Shown here one piece after another: positions 35,126 to 44,798 of a DNA stretch of 64,000 nt. The notes beneath the pieces are model-generated. The model was not told the DNA's origin. It made no database searches and saw only the letters and a list, made by a program, of their open reading frames with translations. The translations under genes were made by a program, and so were the position numbers. Location: positions 1,796,501-1,860,500 of the forward strand of contig NZ_CP017477.1 of NCBI RefSeq assembly GCF_001761365.1, written 5' to 3'. Every line of letters starts with the position of its first letter. Within the stretch, counting starts at the first letter, position 1. This DNA is from Polaribacter vadi (GTDB lineage Bacteria > Bacteroidota > Bacteroidia > Flavobacteriales > Flavobacteriaceae).

Positions 35126-36484
35126 ATGGAAACCAAACACTATAATGTATTTGTAATTGGAAGTGGAATTGCAGGACAAACTGCTGCAGAAATCTGTGCA
35201 AAAAACGGACTTTCTGTTGCTATTGCAGATAAACAAGCATTTGGTGGAACGTGTGCTATAAGAGGTTGTGACCCCAAAAAAGTACTCTTACAATTTGCAG
35301 ATTTAATGCAAAAAACGGAACAACTAAAAGGTTTAGGAATTAAAAAAGTTCCAGAAATTAGTTGGAAACATATTCAAAAATTTCAAAAACAATTTACTAA
35401 AAAAGTACCTAAACATACAGAAGATGATCTTACTAGTTTGAATATTGATTTGTATCATCAATCTCCAAAATTTATTAGCGAAAATGAAATTGAAGTTGAA
35501 GGCAAAAGAGTTTCTGCAGATAAATTTGTAATTGCTTCTGGTTTAACTCCAAGAAAATTAAAATTTAAAGGTGCTGAACATTTAAAAATAAGTGATGCTA
35601 TTTTCAAATTAAAAAAAGTTCCAAAATCGGCAACATTTATTGGTTCAGGATATGTTGGCATGGAGTTTTGTTACTTATTATCTACTTTAGGTTGTAAAGT
35701 AACAATGATTGATAGAGGTTCTCAAGCCTTATCGCAATTCGATTCTTTTTTAGTTGAAAAGCTGGTTGCATCTATGTCAGAAAAAGGTGTTGAATTTATT
35801 TTTAATGCCGAAATTACATCCGTAGAAAAATTAAGAAAAAACTATAGAATTTCATATATTAAAAATGATAAAAAGAAAACCTTAAAATCTAACATCGTTT
35901 TTAATACTTCTGGTAGAGTGCCTGCAACTGAATTATTAGATTTAGAAAATGCAAATATCAAAAATGATGAATCTGGAATTATTGTAAACGATTTTTTAGT
36001 GAATGAAACCAATAAAAATGTTTTTGCTTGTGGAGATGTTTCTAGCAAATCTTTACCATTAACGCCACTTTCTGGCTTGCAAGGTTATATAGTTGGGAAT
36101 AATATTGTAAAAGAAAATTCAAAAGAATTCTCAAATCCATTAGTACCTTCTGTGGTTTTTACGCACCCTAATTTAGCAACTGTTGGCTATTCTGAAGAAG
36201 AAGCTAAAAAACGCTATAAAAATATTATTGTTTTTAAAGGTGATGTTTCTAATTGGTACAATGCAAAAAAAGCCAATGAAAAATTATATGCTTATAAAAT
36301 TATTGCCAATAAAAGAACTAATGAAATTGTTGGTGCCCATTTATTAAGTTTACAAGCCAATGAAACCATTAATATTTTTACAATTGCCATCAACAATAAA
36401 ATGACTACAGATGCTTTTAAAAAGATGATTTTCACTTATCCTTCTTATGCAAGCGATTTAAAAAGTATGTTTAAAGATTCTTAA
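35126..36484 (+). CDS. FAD-dependent pyridine nucleotide-disulfide reductase
   Basis: A class I disulfide reductase (about 452 residues from the ATG at 35126; an ATG at 35108 is an alternative, and upstream non-ATG starts are unlikely). VFVIGSGIAGQTAAEIC is the FAD fold, GGTCAIRGCDPKKVL holds the redox Cys pair (CxxxxC) of glutathione and mercuric reductases, ATFIGSGYVGMEFCYL binds NAD(P), and NVFACGDVSSKSLPLTPLSG is the second FAD motif. The C-terminal interface has FTYPSYASDL, where the His-Glu pair of glutathione reductase is not present, so it is more like the less-defined members of the family. The substrate cannot be named. Confidence 0.87.
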   Translation: METKHYNVFVIGSGIAGQTAAEICAKNGLSVAIADKQAFGGTCAIRGCDPKKVLLQFADLMQKTEQLKGLGIKKVPEISWKHIQKFQKQFTKKVPKHTEDDLTSLNIDLYHQSPKFISENEIEVEGKRVSADKFVIASGLTPRKLKFKGAEHLKISDAIFKLKKVPKSATFIGSGYVGMEFCYLLSTLGCKVTMIDRGSQALSQFDSFLVEKLVASMSEKGVEFIFNAEITSVEKLRKNYRISYIKNDKKKTLKSNIVFNTSGRVPATELLDLENANIKNDESGIIVNDFLVNETNKNVFACGDVSSKSLPLTPLSGLQGYIVGNNIVKENSKEFSNPLVPSVVFTHPNLATVGYSEEEAKKRYKNIIVFKGDVSNWYNAKKANEKLYAYKIIANKRTNEIVGAHLLSLQANETINIFTIAINNKMTTDAFKKMIFTYPSYASDLKSMFKDS

Positions 36485-36489
36485 TATTG

Positions 36490-37080
36490 ATGCAAAAATT
36501 AATATCTGAAATTAAAAAGTGTACATTTTGTGAACCTCATTTAGATTTGGGAGCAAAGCCTATTGTGTCTTTTACAGAAAATTCTAAAATTTTATTAATT
36601 AGTCAAGCTCCAGGAAGAATTGCCCACGAAAAAAATTTAGCTTGGAATGATGCTAGTGGAAAAGTTTTAAGAAAATGGTTAAATATTTCATTTGATGACT
36701 TTTATAATCCAGATAATTTTGCAATTTTACCTTTAGGATTTTGTTATCCTGGAAAAGGAAAAACAGGAGACAAACCACCAAGAAAAGAATGTGCTCCTTT
36801 ATGGCAACATAAAGTAATGCAGAATTTTAAAAATGTAAAACTTAAAATATTAATTGGTGGTTATTCTCAAAACTATTATCTGCCAAAATTCAAGAAACAA
36901 AATCTGACAAATAAAGTGCAAAATTACCAACAATTTTTGCCCGAGTTTTTTGTATTACCTCATCCTTCTCCAAGAAATCGTTTTTGGATGCAGAAAAACC
37001 CTTGGTTTGAAAAAAATGTAATTCCAGAATTACAAGAAAGAGTTGCATCAATTATAAAAACAGAAAACTCTAATATTTAG
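36490..37080 (+). CDS. Uracil-DNA glycosylase superfamily protein
   Basis: A 196-residue protein (ATG at 36490, six bases after the reductase stop) with the UDG superfamily fold. ILLISQAPGRIAHEKNLAWN near residues 37-56 is motif 1 (GQAPG-like, here SQAPG) and LPHPSPRNRFWMQKNPW near 160-176 is motif 2 (HPSP). A single CTFCEP pair at the N-terminus is not the four-Cys cluster of family 4/5 enzymes. Homologues are annotated simply as uracil-DNA glycosylase family; some may act on other lesions. Its 3' end overlaps the AhpD-like gene by 11 bases, tail to tail. Confidence 0.82.
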   Translation: MQKLISEIKKCTFCEPHLDLGAKPIVSFTENSKILLISQAPGRIAHEKNLAWNDASGKVLRKWLNISFDDFYNPDNFAILPLGFCYPGKGKTGDKPPRKECAPLWQHKVMQNFKNVKLKILIGGYSQNYYLPKFKKQNLTNKVQNYQQFLPEFFVLPHPSPRNRFWMQKNPWFEKNVIPELQERVASIIKTENSNI

Positions 37081-37672
37081 AGCCATCATGTTTGCCAACC
37101 TCAAAGCCATGTTTTCCTAAAAACTGATTTCCAGAATCAATAGCATCTTCTTCTAAAATTGTTCCCATAGAATCATTCCATCTATTTAGGTAACCAAAAA
37201 GAGAAATTACACCTAACATTTCTACAATTTCGCCTTCATCCCAATATTTATATAGTTCTTCTTTAATCTCTGCATTTACAGCATTTGGAACCATAGAAGC
37301 TGCTAAAGAAAAATTTAAAGCTGCTCTTTCTGCATCAGAAAAAGCGGAGTGCGTTTTGTATTCCCAAATATTATCTAATTGCTCTTGCTCTGCTCCATAA
37401 CGTTCTGCAGCTCTAATTGCGTGTGCTTGGCAATATCTACAACCTGTTGCATTACTAGAAACCCAAGCTATCATTCTTTTTAAGGCAGATGTAACTCTAC
37501 CTTCATTTGCCATAACAGCTTTATTTAAATTGATAAATGCTTTAGAAATTGCGGGTCTTCTTTGCATTGTTAAAACCGAATTTGGGCAAAACCCCAAAGT
37601 TTCATTAAAGAATGTTGCTAATTCTTTAGTTTCTAAATCATGTTCTGCTGATAAGGGTGTTACTAATGCCAT
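37070..37672 (-). CDS. AhpD-like carboxymuconolactone decarboxylase-family protein
   Basis: A 200-residue protein of the AhpD/CMD family. The core motif is WVSSNATGCRYCQAHAIRAA near residues 69-88: CxxC followed by His, as in peroxidase-linked alkylhydroperoxidase D proteins. The rest is helical (FSDAERAALNFSLAASMVPN). It is likely a thiol-based peroxidase or reductase partner, of the 'peroxidase-related enzyme' group. It follows the T9SS-exported lectin gene by 4 bases on the same strand, and could be transcribed with it. Confidence 0.87.
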   Translation of the reverse strand: MALVTPLSAEHDLETKELATFFNETLGFCPNSVLTMQRRPAISKAFINLNKAVMANEGRVTSALKRMIAWVSSNATGCRYCQAHAIRAAERYGAEQEQLDNIWEYKTHSAFSDAERAALNFSLAASMVPNAVNAEIKEELYKYWDEGEIVEMLGVISLFGYLNRWNDSMGTILEEDAIDSGNQFLGKHGFEVGKHDGSKY

Positions 37673-37676
37673 AGTA

Positions 37677-39863
37677 TTATTTTCTTATTAAACTGAAATT
37701 TCCTATTTTTTCAATTGAAAATCCGTTTATATCTGTTAAAATTGCTCTAAACCAATAACTATTTGAAGGTGATTTTTTCCCTTGATAATCGCCATTCCAA
37801 CCTTGGCTATTTTCATCAAATTTAAAAATTAAATTTCCAAACCTATTAAAAATAAAAATTTCTGATGTTGGATAAAATACTCTATCAAATCCTGAAATTT
37901 TCCAAAAATCATTAACTCCATCTTCATTTGGTGTAAAGAATTTTGGATATCCTAATATGGAAAACGCAAAAGATCCTGTTCCACAACCACCTTTATCTCT
38001 TACATATAAAGTGTGCATTCCTGTTGATAAATTTTGGAAAAAAACTTCATTTTTATAAATACCAAATTCATCATCAATAGCATATTCATAATCTCCATTT
38101 CCTAAATTTGGGTTAGCAACTTGTATGGAATTGTTATCAGAATCATCAGTAATAATTACATCATCTTTTGTAATGGTTGCTTTTTCAGATTTTCTAACTA
38201 CAATTGTTTGTTCTAAAGATTCACAACCCGCTTCAGAAATTGCCAAAACTGAATAAAACCCTGAAGATGTAACCGTTATTGTTTCTAAATTTCCAGCAAT
38301 AATAGTACCTTCATTTTTCCAAACATAGCTATAATTATCTTGTGCATTTATAGTTTCTAAAGTTACAAAACCAAGATCCTCACATAAAATAAAAACGTTT
38401 TGTAGTAAATCAAAATCAGGAACTGTATTGTCTACAACTGCAATAACTTCTGTTCTATCAATAGATTCACAATCAGAATTATTGGCTTCAACAAAATAAC
38501 TCGTAGTTGCCACCAAATTTGGAGTTGTAAAATCATTACCTGTAAAAATTGGAGTTGTACTTGTTGCTGTTTCGAACCAATTTACAATACCTGCAGAAGC
38601 CTCTGCACTTAAAGTTGCATTTCCAGAGCAAATTAAATCGTTTGTTGTATTTATGATTGTAGGTTTTGGATTTACAATTACAGTTACTGGAGTTCTTCCT
38701 AAAGTTGTGCAACCATCTACTGAAACTGTTGCAAAATAGGTTGTATTTGTTGTTAGAGTTGGTGTCGTAAAATCATTTCCTGTGGCAACTTGTGTACCTC
38801 CTGTTTGAGCATCAAACCAAAGAACATCTCCATCAGATGATGTTGCAGAAATAGTTGTAAAACCAGACTCGCAGATGGTGCCATTTGTTGTAGATTCAAT
38901 AGTTGGAATATAAATAGTTGTACTTGCTACAATACTTAAAGGCACATCTCCAGGAGCTCCATATTCTACAATATATCCTTTAGCTTCATATTCTTCAACA
39001 GTCCCTCCTTCGTTTGGTAAATCATTCCAAGATCCTATTCTACCATCTCTTGCAACCCTTGTGTCAGTAATATGAGCGTAATCTTCATTACCATCTTGAT
39101 TTGGTTCTCCACTATTCCAAAATGCAAAATTAGGACTACTTCCATTCGCTAAACCATTCCAAAAAACGGTTCCAGCTTCTGGACCTGTAACCCATTTCCA
39201 TACACCTTCAGTTTCCTCATCACTTCCACCAATCCAACCTGATCCAGCAGCTTGTTTACCAGCAAAATCTGCTTCAATTTGAGACGTTAAAGTTGCTAAA
39301 TAACCTTGCCTTCCATAATAAGTTCTAATTTCTGCAGCTGTTTTGGCATCAGTCCATGTAATCCCTTCATCTGCAACATATTCATAAAAATGATCTGTAG
39401 AAGGTAAATAATTTGCATCATCAATAGTAAAAGAAAATCCTTTTTCTGGAACAATAGCTGTTGCAGTTGTTCTAAAAATAACTTCTTTTACTGCATTTTC
39501 TAAATCTGATAATAACATTTCTGAAGCTCCATTTGCAGCTGTAAAACTTAATTTACCTTCATTTACATCCCAATTAGTTATAATATTAGGATGATTTCCT
39601 GTGAGCTCTAATTGATCAAAATTAATTTGATAACCGTTTGAAATTTGGATAAAAAAGGACTCTATACCAGTATCATCTGAATCTGTAATTGTAAAATCGG
39701 TTACAACATTTATTGGATTTCCTATACAGAAAGCTTGTCTTCCTTGAGCAGTAATTACTGGTGCATCATCAATCGTTTCTGAAAATAAAAACGAACTTAT
39801 CATTACCAAAACATAAAAAAGTATTTTACTCTTAAAATTTATAGAATTTATCATTTTTAACAT
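37677..39863 (-). CDS. Secreted C-type lectin with Ig-like repeats, T9SS type B
   Basis: A secreted protein of 728 residues from the ATG at 39863 (an ATG at 39854 is possible). A hydrophobic signal segment lies near residues 11-26. A cadherin-like beta domain (about 30-130) is followed by a C-type lectin domain (about 145-310) with WIGGSDEETEGVWKWVTG, GEPNQDGNEDYAHI and SWNDLP. The EPN and WND motifs are those of mannose-type calcium-binding lectins. Two Ig-like_7 repeats (WFDAQTGGTQV and WFETATSTTPI) and two more beta domains follow. The end (PKFFTPNEDGVNDFWKISGF through FIFNRFGNLIF) is a T9SS type B sorting domain. It would be displayed or released and may bind algal glycans. Confidence 0.9.
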   Translation of the reverse strand: MLKMINSINFKSKILFYVLVMISSFLFSETIDDAPVITAQGRQAFCIGNPINVVTDFTITDSDDTGIESFFIQISNGYQINFDQLELTGNHPNIITNWDVNEGKLSFTAANGASEMLLSDLENAVKEVIFRTTATAIVPEKGFSFTIDDANYLPSTDHFYEYVADEGITWTDAKTAAEIRTYYGRQGYLATLTSQIEADFAGKQAAGSGWIGGSDEETEGVWKWVTGPEAGTVFWNGLANGSSPNFAFWNSGEPNQDGNEDYAHITDTRVARDGRIGSWNDLPNEGGTVEEYEAKGYIVEYGAPGDVPLSIVASTTIYIPTIESTTNGTICESGFTTISATSSDGDVLWFDAQTGGTQVATGNDFTTPTLTTNTTYFATVSVDGCTTLGRTPVTVIVNPKPTIINTTNDLICSGNATLSAEASAGIVNWFETATSTTPIFTGNDFTTPNLVATTSYFVEANNSDCESIDRTEVIAVVDNTVPDFDLLQNVFILCEDLGFVTLETINAQDNYSYVWKNEGTIIAGNLETITVTSSGFYSVLAISEAGCESLEQTIVVRKSEKATITKDDVIITDDSDNNSIQVANPNLGNGDYEYAIDDEFGIYKNEVFFQNLSTGMHTLYVRDKGGCGTGSFAFSILGYPKFFTPNEDGVNDFWKISGFDRVFYPTSEIFIFNRFGNLIFKFDENSQGWNGDYQGKKSPSNSYWFRAILTDINGFSIEKIGNFSLIRK

Positions 39864-39882
39864 CAACTCCTTTAGGTTTGCT

Positions 39883-39890
39883 TATTTTTG
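39883..39890 (+). promoter_or_regulatory. -7 box of the OsmC gene
   Basis: TATTTTTG fits TAnnTTTG and lies 46 bases before the OsmC start, in the short divergent gap with the lectin gene. Confidence 0.5.
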
Positions 39891-39936
39891 TATGAAAGCA
39901 CAATTTAACACTTCAATTTTAAAAAAAATATAAATT

Positions 39937-40371
39937 ATGGTTAAAAATATAGTTACCACAAAATGGATGCAAAAATCGCAATTTGAAACTGACAATCCAA
40001 GTGGATCCAAATTAACAATGTTTGATAAATCTCAAGATAATGGAGATGTTGTTGGTTTTGCGCCAAAAGCTTTAATGCTATCGTCTTTAGCTGGTTGTTC
40101 TGGATTAGATGTAGTTTCTTTATTAGAAAAAATGCGTGCAGAAGTTGCCGATTTTCATATTGAAGTTACTGCAGAGCTAACAGATGAACATCCAAAATTT
40201 TATAATAAAGTTAAAGTTGATTATCATTTTTCGGACGCTGAATTACAGCCAGAAAAAATTCAAAAAGCAGTAAACTTATCTGTAACCAAATATTGTGGAG
40301 TTATGGAAATGTTTCGTCAGTTTGCAGAAGTGGAAATTGAAATTCACTTGCATGATTTAGAAAAAGAATAG
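39937..40371 (+). CDS. OsmC-family peroxiredoxin-like protein
   Basis: A 144-residue OsmC/Ohr-family protein that would reduce organic hydroperoxides by a two-Cys mechanism. The first Cys lies in SSLAGCSGLDVVSLLEKMR (about 49-67) and the second in KYCGVMEMFRQFA (about 117-129), matching the usual spacing. The central sheet and VEIEIHLHDLE end are typical. Monocistronic, divergent from the lectin gene. Confidence 0.9.
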   Translation: MVKNIVTTKWMQKSQFETDNPSGSKLTMFDKSQDNGDVVGFAPKALMLSSLAGCSGLDVVSLLEKMRAEVADFHIEVTAELTDEHPKFYNKVKVDYHFSDAELQPEKIQKAVNLSVTKYCGVMEMFRQFAEVEIEIHLHDLEKE

Positions 40372-40437
40372 AATTCAATAAAAATATATTGAAATAAGTT
40401 CAAAAAAAAGATGCTGAAATAAATTTAGCACAAGCCT

Positions 40438-42123
40438 ATGAGATGGACTTTAAAACCAGAACCCAGTAAAGAAAAAATAGCAAAATTAGCATTCGATTTA
40501 CAAGTTGATGCCACTATTGCTAAAATTCTCCTACAAAGAAATATTGAATCTTTTGAGGAAGCAAAAAAGTATTTTAGACCTAGTTTAGCCGATATTCACG
40601 ATCCTTTTTTAATGAAAGATATGGATCTTGCAGTTGCAAGAATTGAAACTGCCATTTTAAACAACGAAAATATTTTAGTTTTTGGTGATTATGATGTGGA
40701 TGGAACTACTGCTGTTTCTTTGGTTTCTTCTTATTTAAAAACCATTCACCCAAATATTGCAACCTATATTCCTGATAGATATGCAGAAGGTTATGGCGTT
40801 TCTTATATGGGAATCGATTTTGCACACGATAATGATTTCTCTTTAATTATTGCATTAGATTGTGGTATAAAAGCAATCGATAAAGTAACGTATGCCAAAG
40901 AAAAAAATATCGATTTTATTATTTGCGATCATCATAAACCTGGCAAAGAAATTCCAAAAGCAGTTGCTGTTTTAAATGCCAAAAGAGACGATTGTAATTA
41001 TCCTTTTGATGAACTTTGTGGTTGTGGGGTTGGTTTTAAATTGATTCAGGCTTTAGGAGTTTCTAGAAAACAAACCATCAAAGATTTTGTGCCTTATTTA
41101 GATTTGGTAGCTACTGCAATTGCTGCAGATATTGTACCTATGAATGGCGAAAATAGAGTTTTAGCGTATTTTGGTTTGCAAGTTATCAACCAAAAACCTA
41201 GAAACGGAATTCAAGCAATTATTCATCAAATTAAAAAGAAAGAACTCACCATTACTGATGTCGTTTTTATAATTGCACCAAGAATTAATGCTGCTGGAAG
41301 AATGAAACATGGTAATTATGCTGTGGAATTGCTAACAGAAATGGATTTAGATGCTGCCATAGAATTTGCTGCAGCTATCGAAATTTTTAATGCTGACAGG
41401 AAAGATTTAGATAAAAAAATTACAGAGGAAGCTTTAATTCAAATTATTGATAATGAAGAGGAAAATCGATTTTCATCCGTAGTTTTTCAAGAAGATTGGC
41501 ATAAAGGAGTTATTGGAATTGTAGCTTCTAGATTGATAGAAAAATATTACAGACCAACCTTAGTCTTCACAAAAAGTGGCGATAAATTAGCAGCTTCTGC
41601 ACGTTCCGTAAAAGGTTTTGATGTGTATAATGCACTTTTAGAATGTGAGGAATTTATAGAACAATTTGGTGGCCACAAATATGCAGCTGGTTTAACTTTA
41701 GCTCCAGAAAATTACGAGAATTTTAAAAATAAGTTCGAAGAAGTTGTAGAAAGAACCATTGACAAAAAATTGTTAACTCCAGAAATTGCCATTGATGCAG
41801 AAATTGAATTGTCGGAAATTACACCTAAATTTTTTAGAATTATTCAACAAATGGCACCTTTTGGTCCCATGAATATGAAACCAACTTTTACATCTACTTG
41901 TGTTAGAGATAATGGTTATGGAAAAAAAGTTGGTAAGGAACAAACGCATTTAAAACTAAATGTTTTTCAAGGTGATAATAAAAAAACCTACAATGCTATT
42001 GGTTTTAATTTGGGTGATAAAATGGAATTTGTGCAAGATGATTTTGATATTGCCTATTCTTTGGACGAAAATGAATGGAATGGTTTTAAATCGATACAAT
42101 TGTTATTAAAAGATTTGAAATAA
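40438..42123 (+). CDS. recJ: Single-stranded-DNA-specific exonuclease RecJ
   Basis: RecJ of 561 residues, a 5'-3' single-strand exonuclease of recombination and mismatch repair. The DHH domain holds VFGDYDVDGTTAVSLVSSY near residues 80-98, IALDCGIKAIDKV near 138-150 and FIICDHHKPGKE near 159-170, all metal-ligand motifs. The DHHA1 domain has APRINAAGRMKHG near 280-292, VGIASRLIEKYYRPT-type text and GGHKYAAGLTL near 414-424; an OB-fold follows. The preceding gap has no terminator, so it may be cotranscribed with osmC. The next gene begins 7 bases later. Confidence 0.95.
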   Translation: MRWTLKPEPSKEKIAKLAFDLQVDATIAKILLQRNIESFEEAKKYFRPSLADIHDPFLMKDMDLAVARIETAILNNENILVFGDYDVDGTTAVSLVSSYLKTIHPNIATYIPDRYAEGYGVSYMGIDFAHDNDFSLIIALDCGIKAIDKVTYAKEKNIDFIICDHHKPGKEIPKAVAVLNAKRDDCNYPFDELCGCGVGFKLIQALGVSRKQTIKDFVPYLDLVATAIAADIVPMNGENRVLAYFGLQVINQKPRNGIQAIIHQIKKKELTITDVVFIIAPRINAAGRMKHGNYAVELLTEMDLDAAIEFAAAIEIFNADRKDLDKKITEEALIQIIDNEEENRFSSVVFQEDWHKGVIGIVASRLIEKYYRPTLVFTKSGDKLAASARSVKGFDVYNALLECEEFIEQFGGHKYAAGLTLAPENYENFKNKFEEVVERTIDKKLLTPEIAIDAEIELSEITPKFFRIIQQMAPFGPMNMKPTFTSTCVRDNGYGKKVGKEQTHLKLNVFQGDNKKTYNAIGFNLGDKMEFVQDDFDIAYSLDENEWNGFKSIQLLLKDLK

Positions 42124-42130
42124 AATAATT

Positions 42131-42769
42131 TTGAAAATATACGGAATTAGCGGACTTGGTGCAGATAAAAGGGTATTTCAATTTTTAAATTTGGAGCATG
42201 AATTTATTCCAATTGATTGGATTGATCCTTTAAAAAAAGAATCTATATCTGAGTATGCTAAACGATTTTCATCGATAATTGATACTTCAGAAAAGTTTTG
42301 TGTTTTAGGAGTTAGTTTTGGTGGTTTAATAGCTGTCGAAATTAGCAAATTTCTAAAACCCGAATTAACAATATTAATTTCATCAGCAGAAACAAGAAAA
42401 GAAATTCCTTTAATTTATAGATTTTTAGGAAAAACTAAGATTGTAAAAATAATCCCAGCAAAACTATTAAATCCTCCAAGATGGATTGCCAAAATTTTAT
42501 TTGGCACAAAAAAAGTAACGTTATTAAACGAAATTTTAAATGATACTGATTTAAAATTTACAAAATGGGCTGTTCAAGAATTATTCGCTTGGAAAAACGA
42601 CCAAAGAGTTGAAAACGTATTAAAAATAACAGGAACAAAAGACAAATTAATTCCACAAAAACCTAACGAAAACATAGCTTTTATAAAAGGTGGTGGTCAT
42701 TTAATGATTATTGATAATGCAAAAGAAGTAAGTAAAATTATCAATAAAGAAATTAACTTATTAAACTAA
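42131..42769 (+). CDS. Small alpha/beta hydrolase
   Basis: A 212-residue alpha/beta-hydrolase fold. The TTG at 42131 gives MKIYGISGLGADKRVFQFL, a natural N-terminus with the usual first strand and oxyanion loop; no ATG is available without losing that. The nucleophile elbow is LGVSFGGLIA (GxSxG, Ser near 62) and the catalytic His lies in FIKGGGHLMII near 189-199; the acid is probably the Asp in GTKDKLIP. It is 7 bases after recJ and likely on the same transcript. The substrate is not evident. Confidence 0.78.
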   Translation: MKIYGISGLGADKRVFQFLNLEHEFIPIDWIDPLKKESISEYAKRFSSIIDTSEKFCVLGVSFGGLIAVEISKFLKPELTILISSAETRKEIPLIYRFLGKTKIVKIIPAKLLNPPRWIAKILFGTKKVTLLNEILNDTDLKFTKWAVQELFAWKNDQRVENVLKITGTKDKLIPQKPNENIAFIKGGGHLMIIDNAKEVSKIINKEINLLN

Positions 42770-42791
42770 TCTCCAAGTTAATACTAAAAAC

Positions 42792-43166
42792 TTACACATG
42801 CTGATCAATCAAAATCATATTTCCATCTGGATCTAATACCATTAGACTTCCAGGTCCAGAATTCGTTTCATCAACTTCTGAAGTTAAGGGTATATTTTCG
42901 CTTTTTAAGTGTTGTTGAATTTTTCTAACATCATCAAAATCCTTCAAATTATTGCAGCTTTCATCCCAACCAGGATTAAAAGTTAAAATATTATTTTCAA
43001 ACATTCCTTGAAAAATACCAATTAAAGCATTTCCATTTTTAAGAATCAAATAATTTTTTTCTATTTCTCCTGCAAAAACTTTGAACCCCAAATTTTCATA
43101 AAATACTTTTGACTTTTGAATATCTTTTACTGCTAAACTAATAGAAAATGCTCCTAATTTCATCAT
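42792..43166 (-). CDS. VOC-family (glyoxalase/bleomycin-resistance) protein
   Basis: A 124-residue protein with two beta-alpha-beta-beta-beta modules of the vicinal oxygen chelate superfamily. SISLAVKDIQKSKVFYENLGF (read as SLAVKDIQKSKVFYENLGF, near 10-28) begins module 1; GPGSLMVLDPDGNMILIDQH near 104-123 closes module 2 with a possible metal ligand. Two adjacent ATG codons (43166 and 43163) could start it. It is typical of small VOC proteins of unknown substrate. Confidence 0.82.
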   Translation of the reverse strand: MMKLGAFSISLAVKDIQKSKVFYENLGFKVFAGEIEKNYLILKNGNALIGIFQGMFENNILTFNPGWDESCNNLKDFDDVRKIQQHLKSENIPLTSEVDETNSGPGSLMVLDPDGNMILIDQHV

Positions 43167-43314
43167 TACTCTTTTTTGGTTGATTCTTTAAAGTTAGTGA
43201 ATTATTTTTTATTTGATTAATTAAGAGAAATCTATACATCAAAATAACAACAACAAACACCGAGCGTATTTTATCTAAATTAGATTAAAAGTAATCGAAA
43301 TTTAAAATATGGCT

Positions 43315-44307
43315 TTATCCACCAATTGTACTCATACTTTCAGATGCACTTCCACTTTTCCTATTTGCTTCTGCAATAAATCCGTTTTCTGGTTTTTCTT
43401 TTATCAAACTTAAAAAGAGTTCTTTTAAATCGTCATTAGAAGCTCCTTTTCTTATAAAATCGCGAAGATTAAAAACACCATCATCAAACAAACAATTTTT
43501 AAAAGTTCCTGTACTTGTAATTCTAATTCTGTTGCAATCATTACAAATAGTTCTTGTAAATGCAGGAATAATACCAACAGTTCCTAAATGATTATCAATT
43601 GCATAATTTCTTGATGTTGATGATTTTTCTGATTGGACTTCCTTAACATCAAATTCTGTTTTAATTTCGTTTAAAATTTTTCTAAACGTCCAATTTTCTT
43701 TCATTTCACGTTGTCCTTTTCCATTAAAAGGCATTTCTTCTATAAAACGTACAGCAACATTTTTATCTTTCGTTAATCTTACAAAATCGACGATTTCATC
43801 TGTATTAAAACCAGATTGCACAACTACATTTAGTTTTAAATTTAAACTACTTTTTTCTAGTAATTCAAAAGTTTTATAAACTTCTGGGTATACATCTCTT
43901 CTTGTAATTTTTGCAAACTTTTCTCTGTTTAAACTATCAATACTCAAATTGATATTTTTCACTTTTTTGAGTTGCTCAATTTTAGCAATATGATGCGAAA
44001 TTAAGGCACCATTTGTGGTAATATTAATAGCATCTAACAAATCGTTATAAGACAACATTTCTAAAAAACCAACAAAATCTTTACGAACAAAAGGTTCTCC
44101 TCCTGTTAAACGTACTTTGTTTACGCCCAATTCTGTAAGTACACGAATTAAACGATACATTTCTTTAAAGGTCAATAATTCTTGTCTGGGAACAATATCA
44201 ATTCCATGAGCAGGCATACAATATTGGCAGCGCAAATTACAACGATCTGTAACTGCCAAGCGTACATATTCTATTTGTCTACCAAAACTGTCTGTTAGTT
44301 TGCTCAT
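43315..44307 (-). CDS. moaA: GTP 3',8-cyclase MoaA
   Basis: MoaA (330 residues) is the radical-SAM enzyme that starts molybdenum cofactor synthesis from GTP. The N-terminal cluster site is RCNLRCQYCMPAHGI near residues 21-35 (CxxxCxxC), and the C-terminal second cluster uses RTICNDCNRIRITSTGTFKN near 255-274 (CxxC...C). It ends GGSASESMSTIGG-like with the conserved C-terminal Gly-Gly that enters the active site. No other moa or moe gene is in the window. It is the last gene of a minus-strand run after the YeeE/YedE pair. Confidence 0.95.
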   Translation of the reverse strand: MSKLTDSFGRQIEYVRLAVTDRCNLRCQYCMPAHGIDIVPRQELLTFKEMYRLIRVLTELGVNKVRLTGGEPFVRKDFVGFLEMLSYNDLLDAINITTNGALISHHIAKIEQLKKVKNINLSIDSLNREKFAKITRRDVYPEVYKTFELLEKSSLNLKLNVVVQSGFNTDEIVDFVRLTKDKNVAVRFIEEMPFNGKGQREMKENWTFRKILNEIKTEFDVKEVQSEKSSTSRNYAIDNHLGTVGIIPAFTRTICNDCNRIRITSTGTFKNCLFDDGVFNLRDFIRKGASNDDLKELFLSLIKEKPENGFIAEANRKSGSASESMSTIGG

Positions 44308-44360
44308 TTCATTTGTAAAATTAATATTGTTTTTCAGATTGATATCTGATGAAAACCACT

Positions 44361-44774
44361 TTAATTAGGCAACTTTTTACTAATCAATCCATAAAAGAAA
44401 GCTCCTAAAAGTGCCCCAACTAATAAAATTAAAGCAGGAATTAATTCAAAGCCAAGAATTACAAAAACAGGTGCTGCACATGCTCCAGAAATCCCCCAAC
44501 CTAAACCAAAAAGTGTTCCTCCAAAAATAGTATTAATAAAACCTTTCTTCTTTGGTTTTGGAACAATTTTATTTCCATTAATATCTTTTATTTTGCCATA
44601 CTTAAACAACTGCATAAATATAGCAGAAATTACAACTGCGCCTCCAATAATACCAAACATGTGGAAAGATTTAAATTTGAACATTTCGTAAAAACGATAC
44701 CAAGAAATTGCTTGAACTTTACTCAAAACAATTGCGAAGAAAATTCCGAGAATTAAAAATTTGATGTTTTTCAT
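44361..44774 (-). CDS. YeeE/YedE-family transporter, small half (DUF6691)
   Basis: A 137-residue membrane protein with four helices. The first has a signal-like start (FLILGIFFAIVLSKVQAISW) and the third contains GGTLFGLGWGISGACAAPVF, with the Cys conserved in the YeeE/YedE family of thiosulfate or sulfur-compound carriers. In many bacteria the single transporter is split into two such halves; its partner is the next gene upstream (57 bases away). It probably imports thiosulfate or related sulfur species. The sulfur link would suit the nearby moaA, since molybdenum enzymes often use sulfur compounds, but that is speculation. Confidence 0.85.
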   Translation of the reverse strand: MKNIKFLILGIFFAIVLSKVQAISWYRFYEMFKFKSFHMFGIIGGAVVISAIFMQLFKYGKIKDINGNKIVPKPKKKGFINTIFGGTLFGLGWGISGACAAPVFVILGFELIPALILLVGALLGAFFYGLISKKLPN

Positions 44775-44798
44775 TTGAATATATTTTTGCGTCTTTTA

